A DNA stretch of 23,746 nucleotides. Origin: Thauera sp. (lineage in GTDB: Bacteria; Pseudomonadota; Gammaproteobacteria; Burkholderiales; Rhodocyclaceae). How positions within the stretch are numbered: position 1 is the stretch's first letter; each line of letters opens with the position of its first letter. Both the position numbers and the translations under genes were made by a program. Below the pieces are notes generated by a model. That model was not told where the DNA came from. It saw only the letters and a list, made by a program, of their open reading frames with translations, and made no database searches. Positions 15,987 to 23,746 of the stretch are shown piece after piece. The DNA is taken from positions 1 to 23,746 of the forward strand of contig DMCZ01000227.1 in NCBI GenBank assembly GCA_003446655.1. The letters run 5' to 3'.

Positions 15987-18664
15987 GCGCAGTCCACATC
16001 GTGTACGGCGTGGCGCGCGCTCGGGCGAGAGTGCGCGATGCCCTGGATGAGATGCGACTGTGCCTCGAACGCGTCGATCGGCACCGGGCGATAGAACATG
16101 AAGCCCTGGAAGCTCGTGCATCCGTTGTTCATCAATGTCTCCAGTTGCCGCGCCTCTTCCACGCCCTCTGCGATCACCCGGAGGCCCAGGGTGCCGGCCA
16201 GCGCGACGATGGTCTTGACGATCGCCAGGCTGCTCGCATTGTCGGGGAGGTCGCGTACGAAGGAGCGGTCGATCTTCAGCTCGTCCAGCGGCAGCCGCTG
16301 CAGGTAGGCAAGCGATGAGTAGCCGGTGCCGAAGTCGTCGATCGAGAAGCGGATGCCGAGCTTGCGCAAGGCCTCCATGGTCTGGATCGCAGCCTCCATG
16401 TCGCTGAGCAGCATCGATTCGGTGAGCTCGAAGATCAGCCTGTCGGGCGGGCAGCCGGTGCGCTCGAGCAAGGCGCAGGTCTCGGCGACGAAGTTCGGGC
16501 CGTAGAGCTGGCTCGCGCTCACGTTGACCGACAGCCGGATGGCCGAGAGGTGGGCGTCGGCCGCCCACCGGCCAAGCTGCACACAGGCCATCTCGAGCAG
16601 CTTCTGGCCCAGCGCCGGCATGGCGCCGCAGCGCTCCGCCGCCGCGATGAACAGCCCTGGCGGTACCAGGCCGCGCGTCGGATGCCGCCAGCGGGCAAGC
16701 GCCTCGACGCCCTCGATGCGTCCGTCGGCGTCGCACTGCGCCTGGTAATGCAGTTCGAACTGGTCACCGGACAGGGCTTCACGCAGATCCGTCTCGAGCT
16801 GCAGCCGCTCGGAGACGGTCTGCTGCATCACCGGATCGAAGAAGCGGACCTGGTTCTTGCCCTGGCGTTTAGCCTCGTACATCGACAGGTCGGCGCTCTG
16901 CATCAGCTCTTCGACGGTCTGCGGCTGGCCACCGAACATCGCGATGCCGATGCTGGCCGTGCACACCTTGCGCTGGTTCCCGATCGCATAGGGTGCGCCG
17001 ATTCGCTCGAGCAGCTTCGCCGCGAGGTGTTCGGCCATGCTGGCAGCGCTGACCGGGGCGGACGGCAGGTGTTCGACCAGGATCACGAACTCGTCACCGC
17101 CGAAGCGGGCCACCGTGTCGGCCTCGCGCACCGCGGCGCGCAGACGCCGTGCCGCCTGGGTGAGCAGGTCATCGCCCGCAGGGTGGCCGAGCAGATCGTT
17201 GATGTCCTTGAAGTCGTCCAGGTCGATGAAGATCAGCGCGCCACGCCAGCCGTCGCGCCGGGCGTGCGCCAGCGCCTGATGCAGGCGGTCGGTCAGCAGG
17301 CGCCGGTTGGCCAGGCCGGTGAGGTGGTCGTAGTAGGCAAGGGTGTGGATCTCTTCCTCGCTGGCCTTGCTCTTGGTGATGTCGGTGAAGCAGCCCACAT
17401 AGTGGGTGACGGCGCCGGCTTCATCGCGGACCGCGCTGATCGACAGGTGCTCGGGGTACACCTCGTCGTTGCGCCGTCGGTTCCAGATCTCGCCTTCCCA
17501 GAAGTCGTGGGCCTCCAGTTGCTGCCACAGCGCGTCGTAGAACGCATCGCCATGCCGACCCGAGGCGAGCATGCGCGCTGGCTGTCCGATGGCTTCGTCG
17601 CTCGCGTAGCCGGTGACCTCGGTGAAGGCCTTGTTGACGCGCAGGATGCGGGTGCGTGCGTCGGTGACCATCATGCCCTGCTGCGACTCGAAGGCGATGG
17701 CGGCGATGCGCCGCTCCTGTTCCAGCAGGACCCGGTCGGTGACGTCCTGGACGATGAGCACCACTGTCCTCGGTACCTGCTCGCCTTCGATCGCCTGCAG
17801 GCGACCTTCGAAGAAGCGGTGCCCCTTGGGGGTGTCGAGCGCGTATTCGGTGATGGCCGGCGCGCTGGTGTCGATCGCCTGGCGGATCCCGCTCATCAGC
17901 AGCGCGCCGACCGGTTCGGGCAGGATGCTCTGCATCTGGCGCCCTACGATGGTCTTCGGGTCACGGTACAGCAGGCCCTCGTCATGGGTCATCACCTCGA
18001 GGCAGACGCCGTTCTCGTCGAGCACGAACAGGATGTCGGGCACCGCGCCGGCAATCGCGCGCAGGCGTGCCTCGCGCTCGCGCAGCGCGCGTTCGTTGTG
18101 CTGGCGTTGCTCCAGGTCCTGCAGCAGGAGCCCGAGGAGCATGGTCGCCGCGCCCATGATCAGCAGGTAGGGCAGGCTGAGCGCGGCGTACACCTGCGCG
18201 ATGCTCTGCGTCGGAATCAGCCCGATCAGCACCATCGACAGCACATGGACCGCGACCCCGAACGCGAACAGGCTGAGCGGCCTGCGGGTCAGCCAGCCGC
18301 GCGCGTGTGCCGCCCTGTAGGCCAGGCCGAGCGCCACCCCGAGGGCGATCACCAGGGTGCCCACGGCCATGCCGCTGCCACCGAGCCACAGGCGATAGGC
18401 GCCCGCAATGGCGCCTGCGATCACGCCGGTGACCGGGCCGCCGAAGAGCCCCGCCATCGACAACAGCACCGAGCGGCCGTCCACGATCACGCCGGGAGCG
18501 AGGTCGATCGGGATCATCATGCCGGTCACGCACACCGTGCCGAAGATGACCCCTGAGGCAAGCTCGGCGAGTCGTGGCCGGGTGGCCAGACAGCGCATGC
18601 TGAAGCCGTGCAGCAGGCTCAACGCCAGCAGCAGGGCGACGGTTTGAATCAGGTCGAGGATCAT
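15983..18664 (-). CDS. Membrane c-di-GMP enzyme: LytS-type 5TM-PAS-PAS-GGDEF-EAL
   Basis: This 893-residue inner-membrane protein starts with about five to six hydrophobic segments (residues 1-180) of the 5TM-5TMR_LYT type, including SMAGLFGGPVTGVIAGAIAG. PAS domains follow at about 200-310 and 318-430. The GGDEF domain (about 438-610) has GGDEF at 522-526 and an intact RxxD inhibitory site, READ at 513-516. The EAL domain (about 620-870) has EAL at 654-656, ELTES, DDFGTG and KIDRSF, so both activities are possible. It ends in an ATGA overlap with the kinase remnant, which indicates a signalling operon. The ligand sensed by LytS-type membrane regions is not established here. The ATG at 18664 is directly ahead of the first helix; its ribosome binding site is weak. 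Confidence 0.91.
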   Translation of the reverse strand: MILDLIQTVALLLALSLLHGFSMRCLATRPRLAELASGVIFGTVCVTGMMIPIDLAPGVIVDGRSVLLSMAGLFGGPVTGVIAGAIAGAYRLWLGGSGMAVGTLVIALGVALGLAYRAAHARGWLTRRPLSLFAFGVAVHVLSMVLIGLIPTQSIAQVYAALSLPYLLIMGAATMLLGLLLQDLEQRQHNERALREREARLRAIAGAVPDILFVLDENGVCLEVMTHDEGLLYRDPKTIVGRQMQSILPEPVGALLMSGIRQAIDTSAPAITEYALDTPKGHRFFEGRLQAIEGEQVPRTVVLIVQDVTDRVLLEQERRIAAIAFESQQGMMVTDARTRILRVNKAFTEVTGYASDEAIGQPARMLASGRHGDAFYDALWQQLEAHDFWEGEIWNRRRNDEVYPEHLSISAVRDEAGAVTHYVGCFTDITKSKASEEEIHTLAYYDHLTGLANRRLLTDRLHQALAHARRDGWRGALIFIDLDDFKDINDLLGHPAGDDLLTQAARRLRAAVREADTVARFGGDEFVILVEHLPSAPVSAASMAEHLAAKLLERIGAPYAIGNQRKVCTASIGIAMFGGQPQTVEELMQSADLSMYEAKRQGKNQVRFFDPVMQQTVSERLQLETDLREALSGDQFELHYQAQCDADGRIEGVEALARWRHPTRGLVPPGLFIAAAERCGAMPALGQKLLEMACVQLGRWAADAHLSAIRLSVNVSASQLYGPNFVAETCALLERTGCPPDRLIFELTESMLLSDMEAAIQTMEALRKLGIRFSIDDFGTGYSSLAYLQRLPLDELKIDRSFVRDLPDNASSLAIVKTIVALAGTLGLRVIAEGVEEARQLETLMNNGCTSFQGFMFYRPVPIDAFEAQSHLIQGIAHSRPSARHAVHDVDCA

Positions 18665-18687
18665 CGATGGGGCCGGGGTTCAGGTGA

Positions 18688-18703
18688 CCGCCGAGTTCGG
18701 CGG
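18688..18703. terminator. Small GC-rich hairpin after the ABC transporter genes
   Basis: CCGCCG-AGTT-CGGCGG forms a perfect 6-bp stem with a 4-nt loop, about 100 bp after the last permease stop and 24 bp before the GGDEF-EAL start. It has no T-run. It may be a weak terminator, an operator or chance in GC-rich DNA. Confidence 0.2.
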
Positions 18704-18804
18704 CTCGCGCAGCTTAGCGCACCCGATTCAAGGGCCCAAGTTGAGGAATTCACGCACCTTGCGCGATATTCCCGCGTTCCCGCCACCGCCCGGATGCCGC
18801 GTCC

Positions 18805-19737
18805 TCAGGCGTCCGGCCGATACGGCTTGCCCAGCGACATCGGCGAGTTGAGCCGGATCGTGCCCGCGTTGCGCGAGATCGCCACCAGCACCACGATCGT
18901 TGCCCAGTAGGGCAGGGAGGACAGCAGCTGCGAGGGGAAGTCGATCTGCAGCCCCGAGCCCTGGATGAAGAGCTGGGTGATCATCACGCCGCCGAACAGA
19001 TACGCCCCCACCATCACCCGCAGCGGCCGCCAGGTGGCGAACACCACCAGCGCGAGCGCGATCCAGCCGCGGCCGGCGACCATGCCCTCGGCCCACATCG
19101 GGGTGTAGAACACCGACAGGAAGGCGCCGCCGATGCCGGCCATGGCGCCGCCGAACAGCACCGCCAGGTAACGGATGCGGATCACCGGGTAGCCGATCGC
19201 ATGCGCCGACGCGGGCGATTCGCCCACCGCGCGCAGCACCAGCCCGGCGCGGCTGCGGTACAGGAACCACAGCAGGCCCCAGAACAGCGCCCACGAGAAA
19301 TACACCAGCGCCTGCTGGTTGTAGAGCGCCTCGCCGATCAGCGGGATGTCCGCGATGAAGGGGATGCGGATCGGCGGCACCGCCTGCAGCGCCACCGCTT
19401 CAAAAGGCTTGCCGACGAAGGCCGCCAGGCCGACGCCGAAGATCGCCAGCGCGAGGCCCGAGGCCACCTGGTTGGCCATTAGCGTCAGGGTCAGCACGCC
19501 GAACAGCAGCGCCATCGCCATGCCTGCGCCCATGCCGGCGAGCACGCCCAGCCATGGGCTGCCGCTCTGGTGGGTGACGGCGAAGGCGGCGACCGCGCCC
19601 ATGGCCATCATGCCTTCGGCGCCGAGGTTGAGCACCCCGGCCTTTTCATTCACGAGCAGGCCCAGCGCGACGATGATCAGCGGCGTGCCCGCCACCACGG
19701 TGGCGAACAGCATCGAGCTGAAGAGGCTCGCGTCCAT
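18805..19737 (-). CDS. Nucleoside/purine-type ABC transporter permease (second)
   Basis: This 310-residue polytopic inner-membrane protein belongs to the BPD_transp_2 permease family seen in BmpA-dependent nucleoside importers. It shows about eight hydrophobic segments. The family hallmark is LLVNEKAGVLNLGAEGMMAMGA near residues 26-47, and AVGESPASAHAIGYP contains the loop expected to contact the ATPase. The ATG at 19737 is preferred over an in-frame GTG at 19770: it has GAGGGG 8 nt upstream, and the hydrophobic start begins there. The TGA of the first permease gene forms part of that ribosome binding site (13-nt gap). Its place in a region with xdh and guaD suggests purine nucleosides or bases as cargo; this is inference. 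Confidence 0.9.
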   Translation of the reverse strand: MDASLFSSMLFATVVAGTPLIIVALGLLVNEKAGVLNLGAEGMMAMGAVAAFAVTHQSGSPWLGVLAGMGAGMAMALLFGVLTLTLMANQVASGLALAIFGVGLAAFVGKPFEAVALQAVPPIRIPFIADIPLIGEALYNQQALVYFSWALFWGLLWFLYRSRAGLVLRAVGESPASAHAIGYPVIRIRYLAVLFGGAMAGIGGAFLSVFYTPMWAEGMVAGRGWIALALVVFATWRPLRVMVGAYLFGGVMITQLFIQGSGLQIDFPSQLLSSLPYWATIVVLVAISRNAGTIRLNSPMSLGKPYRPDA

Positions 19738-19750
19738 GGCGGCGGCCCCC

Positions 19751-20824
19751 TCAGCGAACCTGGGCCGCACGGCGGCGCAGGCGCAGGCGGTAGTGGATGA
19801 ACACGTCCGACCCCAGCAGGAAGAACAGCAACATGCCCTGGAACACCATCGAGATCGAGCTCGGCAGGTTGAGGTACTGCTGCGCCTGCTCGCCGCCGAT
19901 GTAGAGCAGCGCCATCAGCAGGCTGGCGAGCAGGATGCCGAAGGCGTTGAGCCGGCCGACGAAGGCGACGATGATCGCCGCGAAGCCGTAGCCGCTGCCC
20001 ACCTTGTCGGTGAGCTGGCCCATCGGCCCGGCGACTTCGCCCATGCCCGCCAGCCCGGCCGCGGCGCCGCCCAGCAGCAGGCCGACCCAGATCATGCGAT
20101 TGGCCGAGAAGCCGGCGTAGCGCGCCGCGTCCGGCGCCTCGCCTGCCACCCGCATGCGAAAACCCGCGTAGCTGCGGTTCATGAAGGCGTAGCCCGCCAC
20201 CAGCACCGCGAGCGCGATCACGAAGCCCAGGTGCAGGCGGGTGCCCTCGAGCACCATCGGCATCAGCGCGGCCTCGCCGAACATCCGCGTCTGCGGGAAG
20301 TTGAAGCCGTCCGGGTCCTTCCACGGCCCGAACACCAGCCACGACACGAAGAGCTGCGCCACATACACCAGCATCAGTGACACCAGGATCTCGTTGGCGT
20401 TGAAGCGGGTGCGCAGCAGCGCCGGGATCGCCGCCCAGGCTGCACCGCCGAGGGCGCCGGCGACGATCATCGCCGGCAGCAGCAGGCCGCTCTCCGATCC
20501 GTCGAAGTAGAGCGCGACGCCGGTCGCCGCCACCGCGCCGAGCATGAACTGGCCTTCGGCGCCGATGTTCCACACGTTGGCGCGAAAGCCGATCGCCAGC
20601 CCGATCGCGCACAGCATCAGCGGCGTGGCCTTGAGCAGCAGCTCGGAGACGGCGTACAGGTCCCTGACCGGGTTGAGGAAGAAGATGCGGAAGCCCTCGG
20701 CCGGGTCCTTGCCGAGCGCGGCGAACACCAGCAGGCCGCCGGCCAGCATCAGCGTCACCGCGAGGAGCGGAGACAGAAGGGACATCAGCCGCGAGGGTTC
20801 GGCGCGGGCTTCGAGTTCAAGCAT
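19751..20824 (-). CDS. Nucleoside/purine-type ABC transporter permease (first)
   Basis: This 357-residue inner-membrane protein pairs with the next permease to form the channel of a BmpA-type importer. It carries the family motif RANVWNIGAEGQFMLGA near residues 81-97, RFNANEILVSLMLVYVA and the coupling-loop region RVAGEAPDAARYAGF. The ATG at 20824 lies inside the end of the ATPase gene, overlapping it by 8 nt (ATGCTTGA), so translation is probably coupled. Many relatives in other bacteria are annotated as simple-sugar or guanosine permeases; the purine context here favours nucleosides. Confidence 0.9.
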   Translation of the reverse strand: MLELEARAEPSRLMSLLSPLLAVTLMLAGGLLVFAALGKDPAEGFRIFFLNPVRDLYAVSELLLKATPLMLCAIGLAIGFRANVWNIGAEGQFMLGAVAATGVALYFDGSESGLLLPAMIVAGALGGAAWAAIPALLRTRFNANEILVSLMLVYVAQLFVSWLVFGPWKDPDGFNFPQTRMFGEAALMPMVLEGTRLHLGFVIALAVLVAGYAFMNRSYAGFRMRVAGEAPDAARYAGFSANRMIWVGLLLGGAAAGLAGMGEVAGPMGQLTDKVGSGYGFAAIIVAFVGRLNAFGILLASLLMALLYIGGEQAQQYLNLPSSISMVFQGMLLFFLLGSDVFIHYRLRLRRRAAQVR

Positions 20825-22412
20825 TCAGGGACTCCGCGCGACCGGGCTGCGGCCGGGGTTCGATGGATTCGGCGCCCGGCCACATGCCGCTCATCCACAC
20901 CCCGATGTCTTCCACCGTGGTTTCGGACGCGGGGTGGGTGGGCGACAGCCGGCCCTTGGCGATCACCGCGATGCGGTCGCAGATCTCGAACAGCTCGTCG
21001 AGCTCCTCCGAGATCACCAGCACCGCGCAGCCGCGATCGCGCAGGTCGATGATGGACTGGCGGATGAAGGTCGCAGCGCCCACGTCCACGCCCCAGGTGG
21101 GCTGGGCGCACACCAGCAGCCGGGGCGCCTGCAGGATCTCGCGGCCGACGATAAACTTCTGCAGGTTGCCGCCCGACAGCGACTTGGCCGCCGCGCCCGG
21201 GCCACCGCACTTGACGTTGAAGGCCTCGATGCAGCGCCGGGCGAAGTCGCGCGCGCGCTCGAAGCGCAGAAAGCCGCCGGCCACCATGTGCTGGTTGTGC
21301 GCGGCGGTGAGCAGCGCGTTGTCGGCGAGCGACATGCCGGGCACCGCGCCGCGGCCCAGGCGTTCCTCGGGCACAAAGGCGAGGCCGAGCTTTCGCCGCC
21401 GCCCGGGGCTGAGCCGGCCGGCCTCGACGCCGCAGATCTGCACCGGGAATCTTTCCGCCAGCGTTTCCTCGCCCGAGATCGCGCGCAGCAGCTCCTGCTG
21501 GCCGTTGCCCGACACCCCGGCGATACCAACGATCTCGCCGGCACGCACGTCGAGGTGGATGTCCTTGAGGTCGGTGCCGAAGGGGTCTTCCGACGCATGG
21601 GACAGGCCCGCCAGGCGCAGGCGCAGCTCGCCGTCCGCCTTTGCCGCGCCGTGCTCGCAGTGCGGCAGGTCCTTGCCGATCATGAGTCGCGCCATCGACG
21701 CGGGGGTCTCCTGGGCCGGGATGCATTCGCCGGTGACCTTGCCGCCGCGCAGCACGGTGGCGGAATGACACAGTTCCTGGATCTCGTCGAGTTTGTGGCT
21801 GATGTAGAGGATCGAGCAACCCTCGGCCGCGAGCTGGCGCAGGGTCTCGAACAGCTTGCGCACCGCCTGCGGGGTCAGCACCGAGGTCGGCTCGTCCATG
21901 ATCAGCAGGCGCGGGTTCTGCAGCAGGCAGCGGATGATCTCGACGCGCTGGCGCTCGCCCACCGACAGCGCGTGGATGTGGCGGCGCGGATCGACCGGCA
22001 GGCCGTAGCGCTCGGACACCTCGGTGATGCGCCGCGCCAGATCGTCCAGTGCGGGCTTGCCGGGCAGCGCCAGCGCCACGTTCTCGACCACGGTCAGCGT
22101 CTCGAACAGCGAGAAGTGCTGGAACACCATGCCGATGCCGAGGCTGCGCGCGTGCGCGGGATTCTCGACCTGGACTTCTTCCCCCTCCCAGAAGACCTGT
22201 CCGGCGCTCGGGCGGGTGACGCCGTAGATGATCTTCATCAGCGTCGATTTGCCGGCCCCGTTCTCGCCCAGGATGGCGCGGATCTCGCCCGGCTGCACCG
22301 CCAGGTCGACCTGGTCGTTGGCGACCACGGTCGGATAGACCTTGCTGATGCCCTTGAGTACCAGGCGGGGGGTACCCGCGATGGAGGGGCCGGGAGAGGG
22401 GCGTCCAGTCAT
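20817..22412 (-). CDS. ABC transporter ATP-binding protein with two ATPase domains, nucleoside/purine importer type
   Basis: This 531-residue double ATPase powers the two permeases encoded downstream. The first domain has Walker A GENGAGKST, Walker B LLIMDEPTSVL and a signature written LSVGERQRVEI. The second domain is of the degenerate type usual in this family: its P-loop region reads GVSGNGQQE, the signature is LSGGNLQKFIVGRE, and its Walker B region is LLVCAQPTWGVDVG. This asymmetry is normal for YufO/RbsA-like proteins. The ATG at 22412 is chosen because upstream in-frame residues look like a chance Cys/Pro-rich extension. No substrate-binding lipoprotein gene (BmpA type) is in the window, so it must be encoded elsewhere or beyond the edge. 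Confidence 0.91.
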   Translation of the reverse strand: MTGRPSPGPSIAGTPRLVLKGISKVYPTVVANDQVDLAVQPGEIRAILGENGAGKSTLMKIIYGVTRPSAGQVFWEGEEVQVENPAHARSLGIGMVFQHFSLFETLTVVENVALALPGKPALDDLARRITEVSERYGLPVDPRRHIHALSVGERQRVEIIRCLLQNPRLLIMDEPTSVLTPQAVRKLFETLRQLAAEGCSILYISHKLDEIQELCHSATVLRGGKVTGECIPAQETPASMARLMIGKDLPHCEHGAAKADGELRLRLAGLSHASEDPFGTDLKDIHLDVRAGEIVGIAGVSGNGQQELLRAISGEETLAERFPVQICGVEAGRLSPGRRRKLGLAFVPEERLGRGAVPGMSLADNALLTAAHNQHMVAGGFLRFERARDFARRCIEAFNVKCGGPGAAAKSLSGGNLQKFIVGREILQAPRLLVCAQPTWGVDVGAATFIRQSIIDLRDRGCAVLVISEELDELFEICDRIAVIAKGRLSPTHPASETTVEDIGVWMSGMWPGAESIEPRPQPGRAESLNA

Positions 22413-22570
22413 GGCTTGGGGGCTGGGGCGGTTGGCAGATGGGGGCAGCGGATACGGCGCACGATACGCGCCCGCGCACGCACGAGGCAAGCCGCAGAAA
22501 CCGCAGTACACCGGTGCCGTCGCGGCGGCGGCGATTAGCTTGACTTATCTGGGCGATCGGAATGTTCGAA

Positions 22571-22598
22571 TGGACGTTCTAGGGATTCCTGCTAAAAT
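22571..22598 (+). promoter_or_regulatory. Candidate sigma-70 promoter with extended -10
   Basis: A -35-like TGGACG (22571-22576) is followed by a 16-bp spacer and TAAAAT (22593-22598). The -10 hexamer is preceded by TGC, giving the extended form TGCTAAAAT. It would start transcription near 22605, just before the hairpin at 22614, and drive the gene at 22758. The -35 match is only partial. Confidence 0.42.
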
Positions 22599-22613
22599 TC
22601 CGGCGTTGATGTT

Positions 22614-22638
22614 GCGATGCAGCATTCTGCTGCATCGC
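22614..22638 (+). repeat. Perfect 11-bp stem, 3-nt loop hairpin in the leader of the small secreted protein gene
   Basis: GCGATGCAGCA and TGCTGCATCGC are perfect reverse complements around a TTC loop. If the promoter at 22571-22598 is right, the hairpin would form within about 10 nt of the transcript 5' end, a position typical of mRNA-stabilising structures. No T-run follows, so it is not a classic terminator. It could instead be a DNA operator. Confidence 0.6.
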
Positions 22639-22757
22639 GTCGGCTGCGCCGCGCGGAAACGTTGCGACCTCCGCCTTGAAAAACCTGCGCCCTTGCGGCG
22701 TAGCGGCCCGTACCGAACCCCTGCATCGAATCCATTGCCACTTTCAGGATCTGACCC

Positions 22758-23135
22758 ATGACGACCCTCCGCTCGCTCTCCCTTTCTACCCTTGCGGCCA
22801 TCTCCCTTGCCGGCGCGATGCCTGCCGCGCACGCCCTGCCGGACGGCCCCACCCTGGTCGCGCTGGCCGCGCCTGGCGACCACCCGGCCGTGTCCGGCGA
22901 CGCTGCCCGTCCGCTGGCGGTTATGCTCGACCAGCCCACCGGCGGCCGCTTCGTCTATCTGCCCGAGCAGGGCTGGACCTTCGCCGGCCGCCAGGCCGAT
23001 GCCGGGGCTGTCGCCACGGTCGCCGACGCCGGCCAGCCGGTGAGCCTGTTCATCGACGAGCCCACCGGCTTCGTCTTCAACTACGTGGTGGATCAGGGCT
23101 GGGTGTTCGCCGGCAAGCTCGACGCCGCGCGCTGA
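22758..23135 (+). CDS. Small secreted protein with a duplicated 27-residue motif, function unknown
   Basis: I do not recognise a named family for this 125-residue protein. Residues 1-26 form a Sec signal peptide (basic MTTLR, hydrophobic core, cleavage predicted after AHA at 26). The mature part of about 99 residues contains two copies of one motif, at 52-78 and 94-120, aligned without gaps and 13 of 27 identical. The shared pattern is D-x-P-T-G, an aromatic, Y, then Q-G-W-x-F-A-G-(R/K). There are no cysteines and no lipobox. A good AGGA ribosome binding site lies 8 nt before the ATG. The gene stands alone, convergent with the Sel1-repeat gene. The protein is probably periplasmic or exported; the repeat suggests a small two-lobed beta fold or a pair of binding sites. 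Confidence 0.78.
   Translation: MTTLRSLSLSTLAAISLAGAMPAAHALPDGPTLVALAAPGDHPAVSGDAARPLAVMLDQPTGGRFVYLPEQGWTFAGRQADAGAVATVADAGQPVSLFIDEPTGFVFNYVVDQGWVFAGKLDAAR
22911..23117 (+). repeat. Internal protein-level tandem repeat, period 42 codons
   Basis: Codons 52-78 (22911-22991) and 94-120 (23037-23117) of the small secreted protein encode two copies of the same 27-residue motif. The intervening 15 residues are Ala-rich. Nucleotide similarity is clearest around the PTG and QGW.FAG codons. Confidence 0.65.
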
Positions 23136-23141
23136 TCCCAG

Positions 23142-23164
23142 CCGCCCGCGCGGTCACCGGGCGG
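23142..23164. terminator. GC-rich hairpin between convergent genes
   Basis: CCGCCCG and CGGGCGG form a perfect 7-bp stem with a 9-nt loop, 6 bp after the stop of the small secreted protein and 51 bp from the end of the Sel1-repeat gene. No T-run follows on either strand, so terminator function is only suggested by position. Confidence 0.3.
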
Positions 23165-23215
23165 TGGCCGCGCGGCACTTTCCCGCAAGCCAGCCTCAGG
23201 GCAAGCCACCCGGCC

Positions 23216-23746
23216 CTATTCGCCGCTGCCCCGCGTACTGCCCGCTGCGGCCGAGGCCTTGAGTGTCGGCAGCGCGTCCTCGATTGACAGCGCCTGCGCT
23301 CGCTTCAGCTCTTCGGGCGCCAGCTTGATCGCGATGCTGTCGCGTTCCTGCACGCCTTCCATGTTCAGTGCTGCCGCCGCGCGGTTGAACCACACGTAGG
23401 CCTGCACGGCGTCCTGCTCGACGCCCACGCCGCTGCGGTGCAGGCGGCCGAACTCCACCATGGCCTCCGCATCGCCCGCGTGCGCCGCCGCCGCCAGCCA
23501 GCGCGCCGCGAGGTCGTAGTTCTGCGGCGTGCCGATGCCGCTCTTGTACAGCTTGCCGAGGTGGATCATGGCGCCGGTGTGGCCGGCATCGGCTGCGCGC
23601 TGCAGCCATTCGATCGCCTCGCGGGTCGCCTCCTTGCCGCGCTCGGGGTCGAGCAGCGTTGCGCGTGCCAGGCGGAACTGCGCCTCGGGGTCACCGCTGC
23701 GGGCGGCCTCGAGGTTCGGGGCCTGCGCCGCGATCCGCTCCGCATC
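23216..23746 (-). CDS. Sel1-like repeat protein, C-terminal part
   Basis: The frame is open from the right edge to the TGA at 23216, giving the last 176 residues; the start lies outside the window. Sel1-type (TPR-like) helical repeats are clear: ARSGDPEAQFRLA, then AADAGHTGAMIHLGKLYKSG and AAHAGDAEAMVEFGRLHRSG, each with the A-x-x-G-x-x-x-A pattern, followed by DAVQAYVWFNRAAAAL. A charged C-terminal segment ends the protein. Such repeats form protein-binding solenoids; the partner cannot be named. Whether it has a signal peptide cannot be seen. It is convergent with the small secreted protein gene. Confidence 0.87.
   Translation of the reverse strand, partial: DAERIAAQAPNLEAARSGDPEAQFRLARATLLDPERGKEATREAIEWLQRAADAGHTGAMIHLGKLYKSGIGTPQNYDLAARWLAAAAHAGDAEAMVEFGRLHRSGVGVEQDAVQAYVWFNRAAAALNMEGVQERDSIAIKLAPEELKRAQALSIEDALPTLKASAAAGSTRGSGE

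Larger units (their letters stand above)
22413..22757. other. 345-bp divergent intergenic region
   Basis: This region separates the minus-strand ABC operon from the plus-strand small secreted protein. No gene was supported in it; short open frames lack ribosome binding sites and family features. The part from about 22530 to 22610 is noticeably more AT-rich than its surroundings and holds a candidate plus-strand promoter. A perfect 25-nt hairpin follows at 22614-22638, leaving a leader of roughly 150 nt before the start codon. No convincing promoter was recognised for the ABC operon on the minus strand. Confidence 0.6.

Noticed and set aside
19738..19770. GTG start at 19770 for the second permease
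   Set aside because: It would overlap the first permease gene, whereas the ATG at 19737 has a clear GAGGGG ribosome binding site and starts at the hydrophobic N-terminus.
22413..22511. Cys/Pro-rich N-terminal extension of the ABC ATPase
   Set aside because: It does not resemble the family N-terminus, and the ATG at 22412 lies just before the first conserved strand.

Overview
This is a GC-rich bacterial chromosome segment, most likely from a betaproteobacterium of the Rhodocyclales (Thauera/Azoarcus type). That placement rests on the look of the glutamate dehydrogenase N-terminus, the xanthine dehydrogenase set, the nucleoside-type ABC transporter, and the dense PAS/GGDEF/EAL signalling genes. 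It is inferred from sequence recall, not from a search. No tRNA, rRNA, CRISPR array or insertion sequence was seen.

Layout. Positions 1-12108, all minus strand, form a purine catabolism block. In transcription order it holds xdhA, xdhB, xdhC (xanthine dehydrogenase subunits and the molybdenum cofactor insertion factor), a PAS-PAS-GGDEF diguanylate cyclase 5 nt after xdhC, a 175-bp gap, a membrane MASE3-PAS-PAS-GGDEF-EAL protein whose stop codon overlaps the start of guaD (guanine deaminase), a HypT-like LysR regulator, and the start of a glutamate dehydrogenase that runs off the window. Positions 12281-13677, plus strand, carry two glutathione S-transferase genes divergent from xdhA; a 17-bp inverted repeat sits almost exactly midway between the divergent starts.

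Positions 13749-18664, minus strand, are a signalling block: a LytS-type 5TM-PAS-PAS-GGDEF-EAL protein overlaps (ATGA) a three-PAS histidine kinase. The kinase and the receiver protein after it are broken. The ATPase core, any receiver, most of an HPt domain and the middle of the response regulator are missing, and there are two frame changes. Positions 18805-22412, minus strand, encode a nucleoside/purine-type ABC importer (double ATPase and two permeases) without its binding protein. Positions 22413-23746 hold a divergent regulatory region with a strong 25-nt leader hairpin, a small secreted protein with a duplicated motif, and a Sel1-repeat protein that runs off the right end.

How the genes may work together: the ABC importer could bring in purine nucleosides or bases, GuaD deaminates guanine to xanthine, XdhABC oxidises (hypo)xanthine to urate, and glutamate dehydrogenase could use the ammonia released. 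The unusual element is c-di-GMP signalling woven into this pathway. Three GGDEF proteins lie in the region, two of them inside the purine gene string with operon-grade spacing. This suggests, but does not prove, a link between guanine/purine turnover and c-di-GMP.
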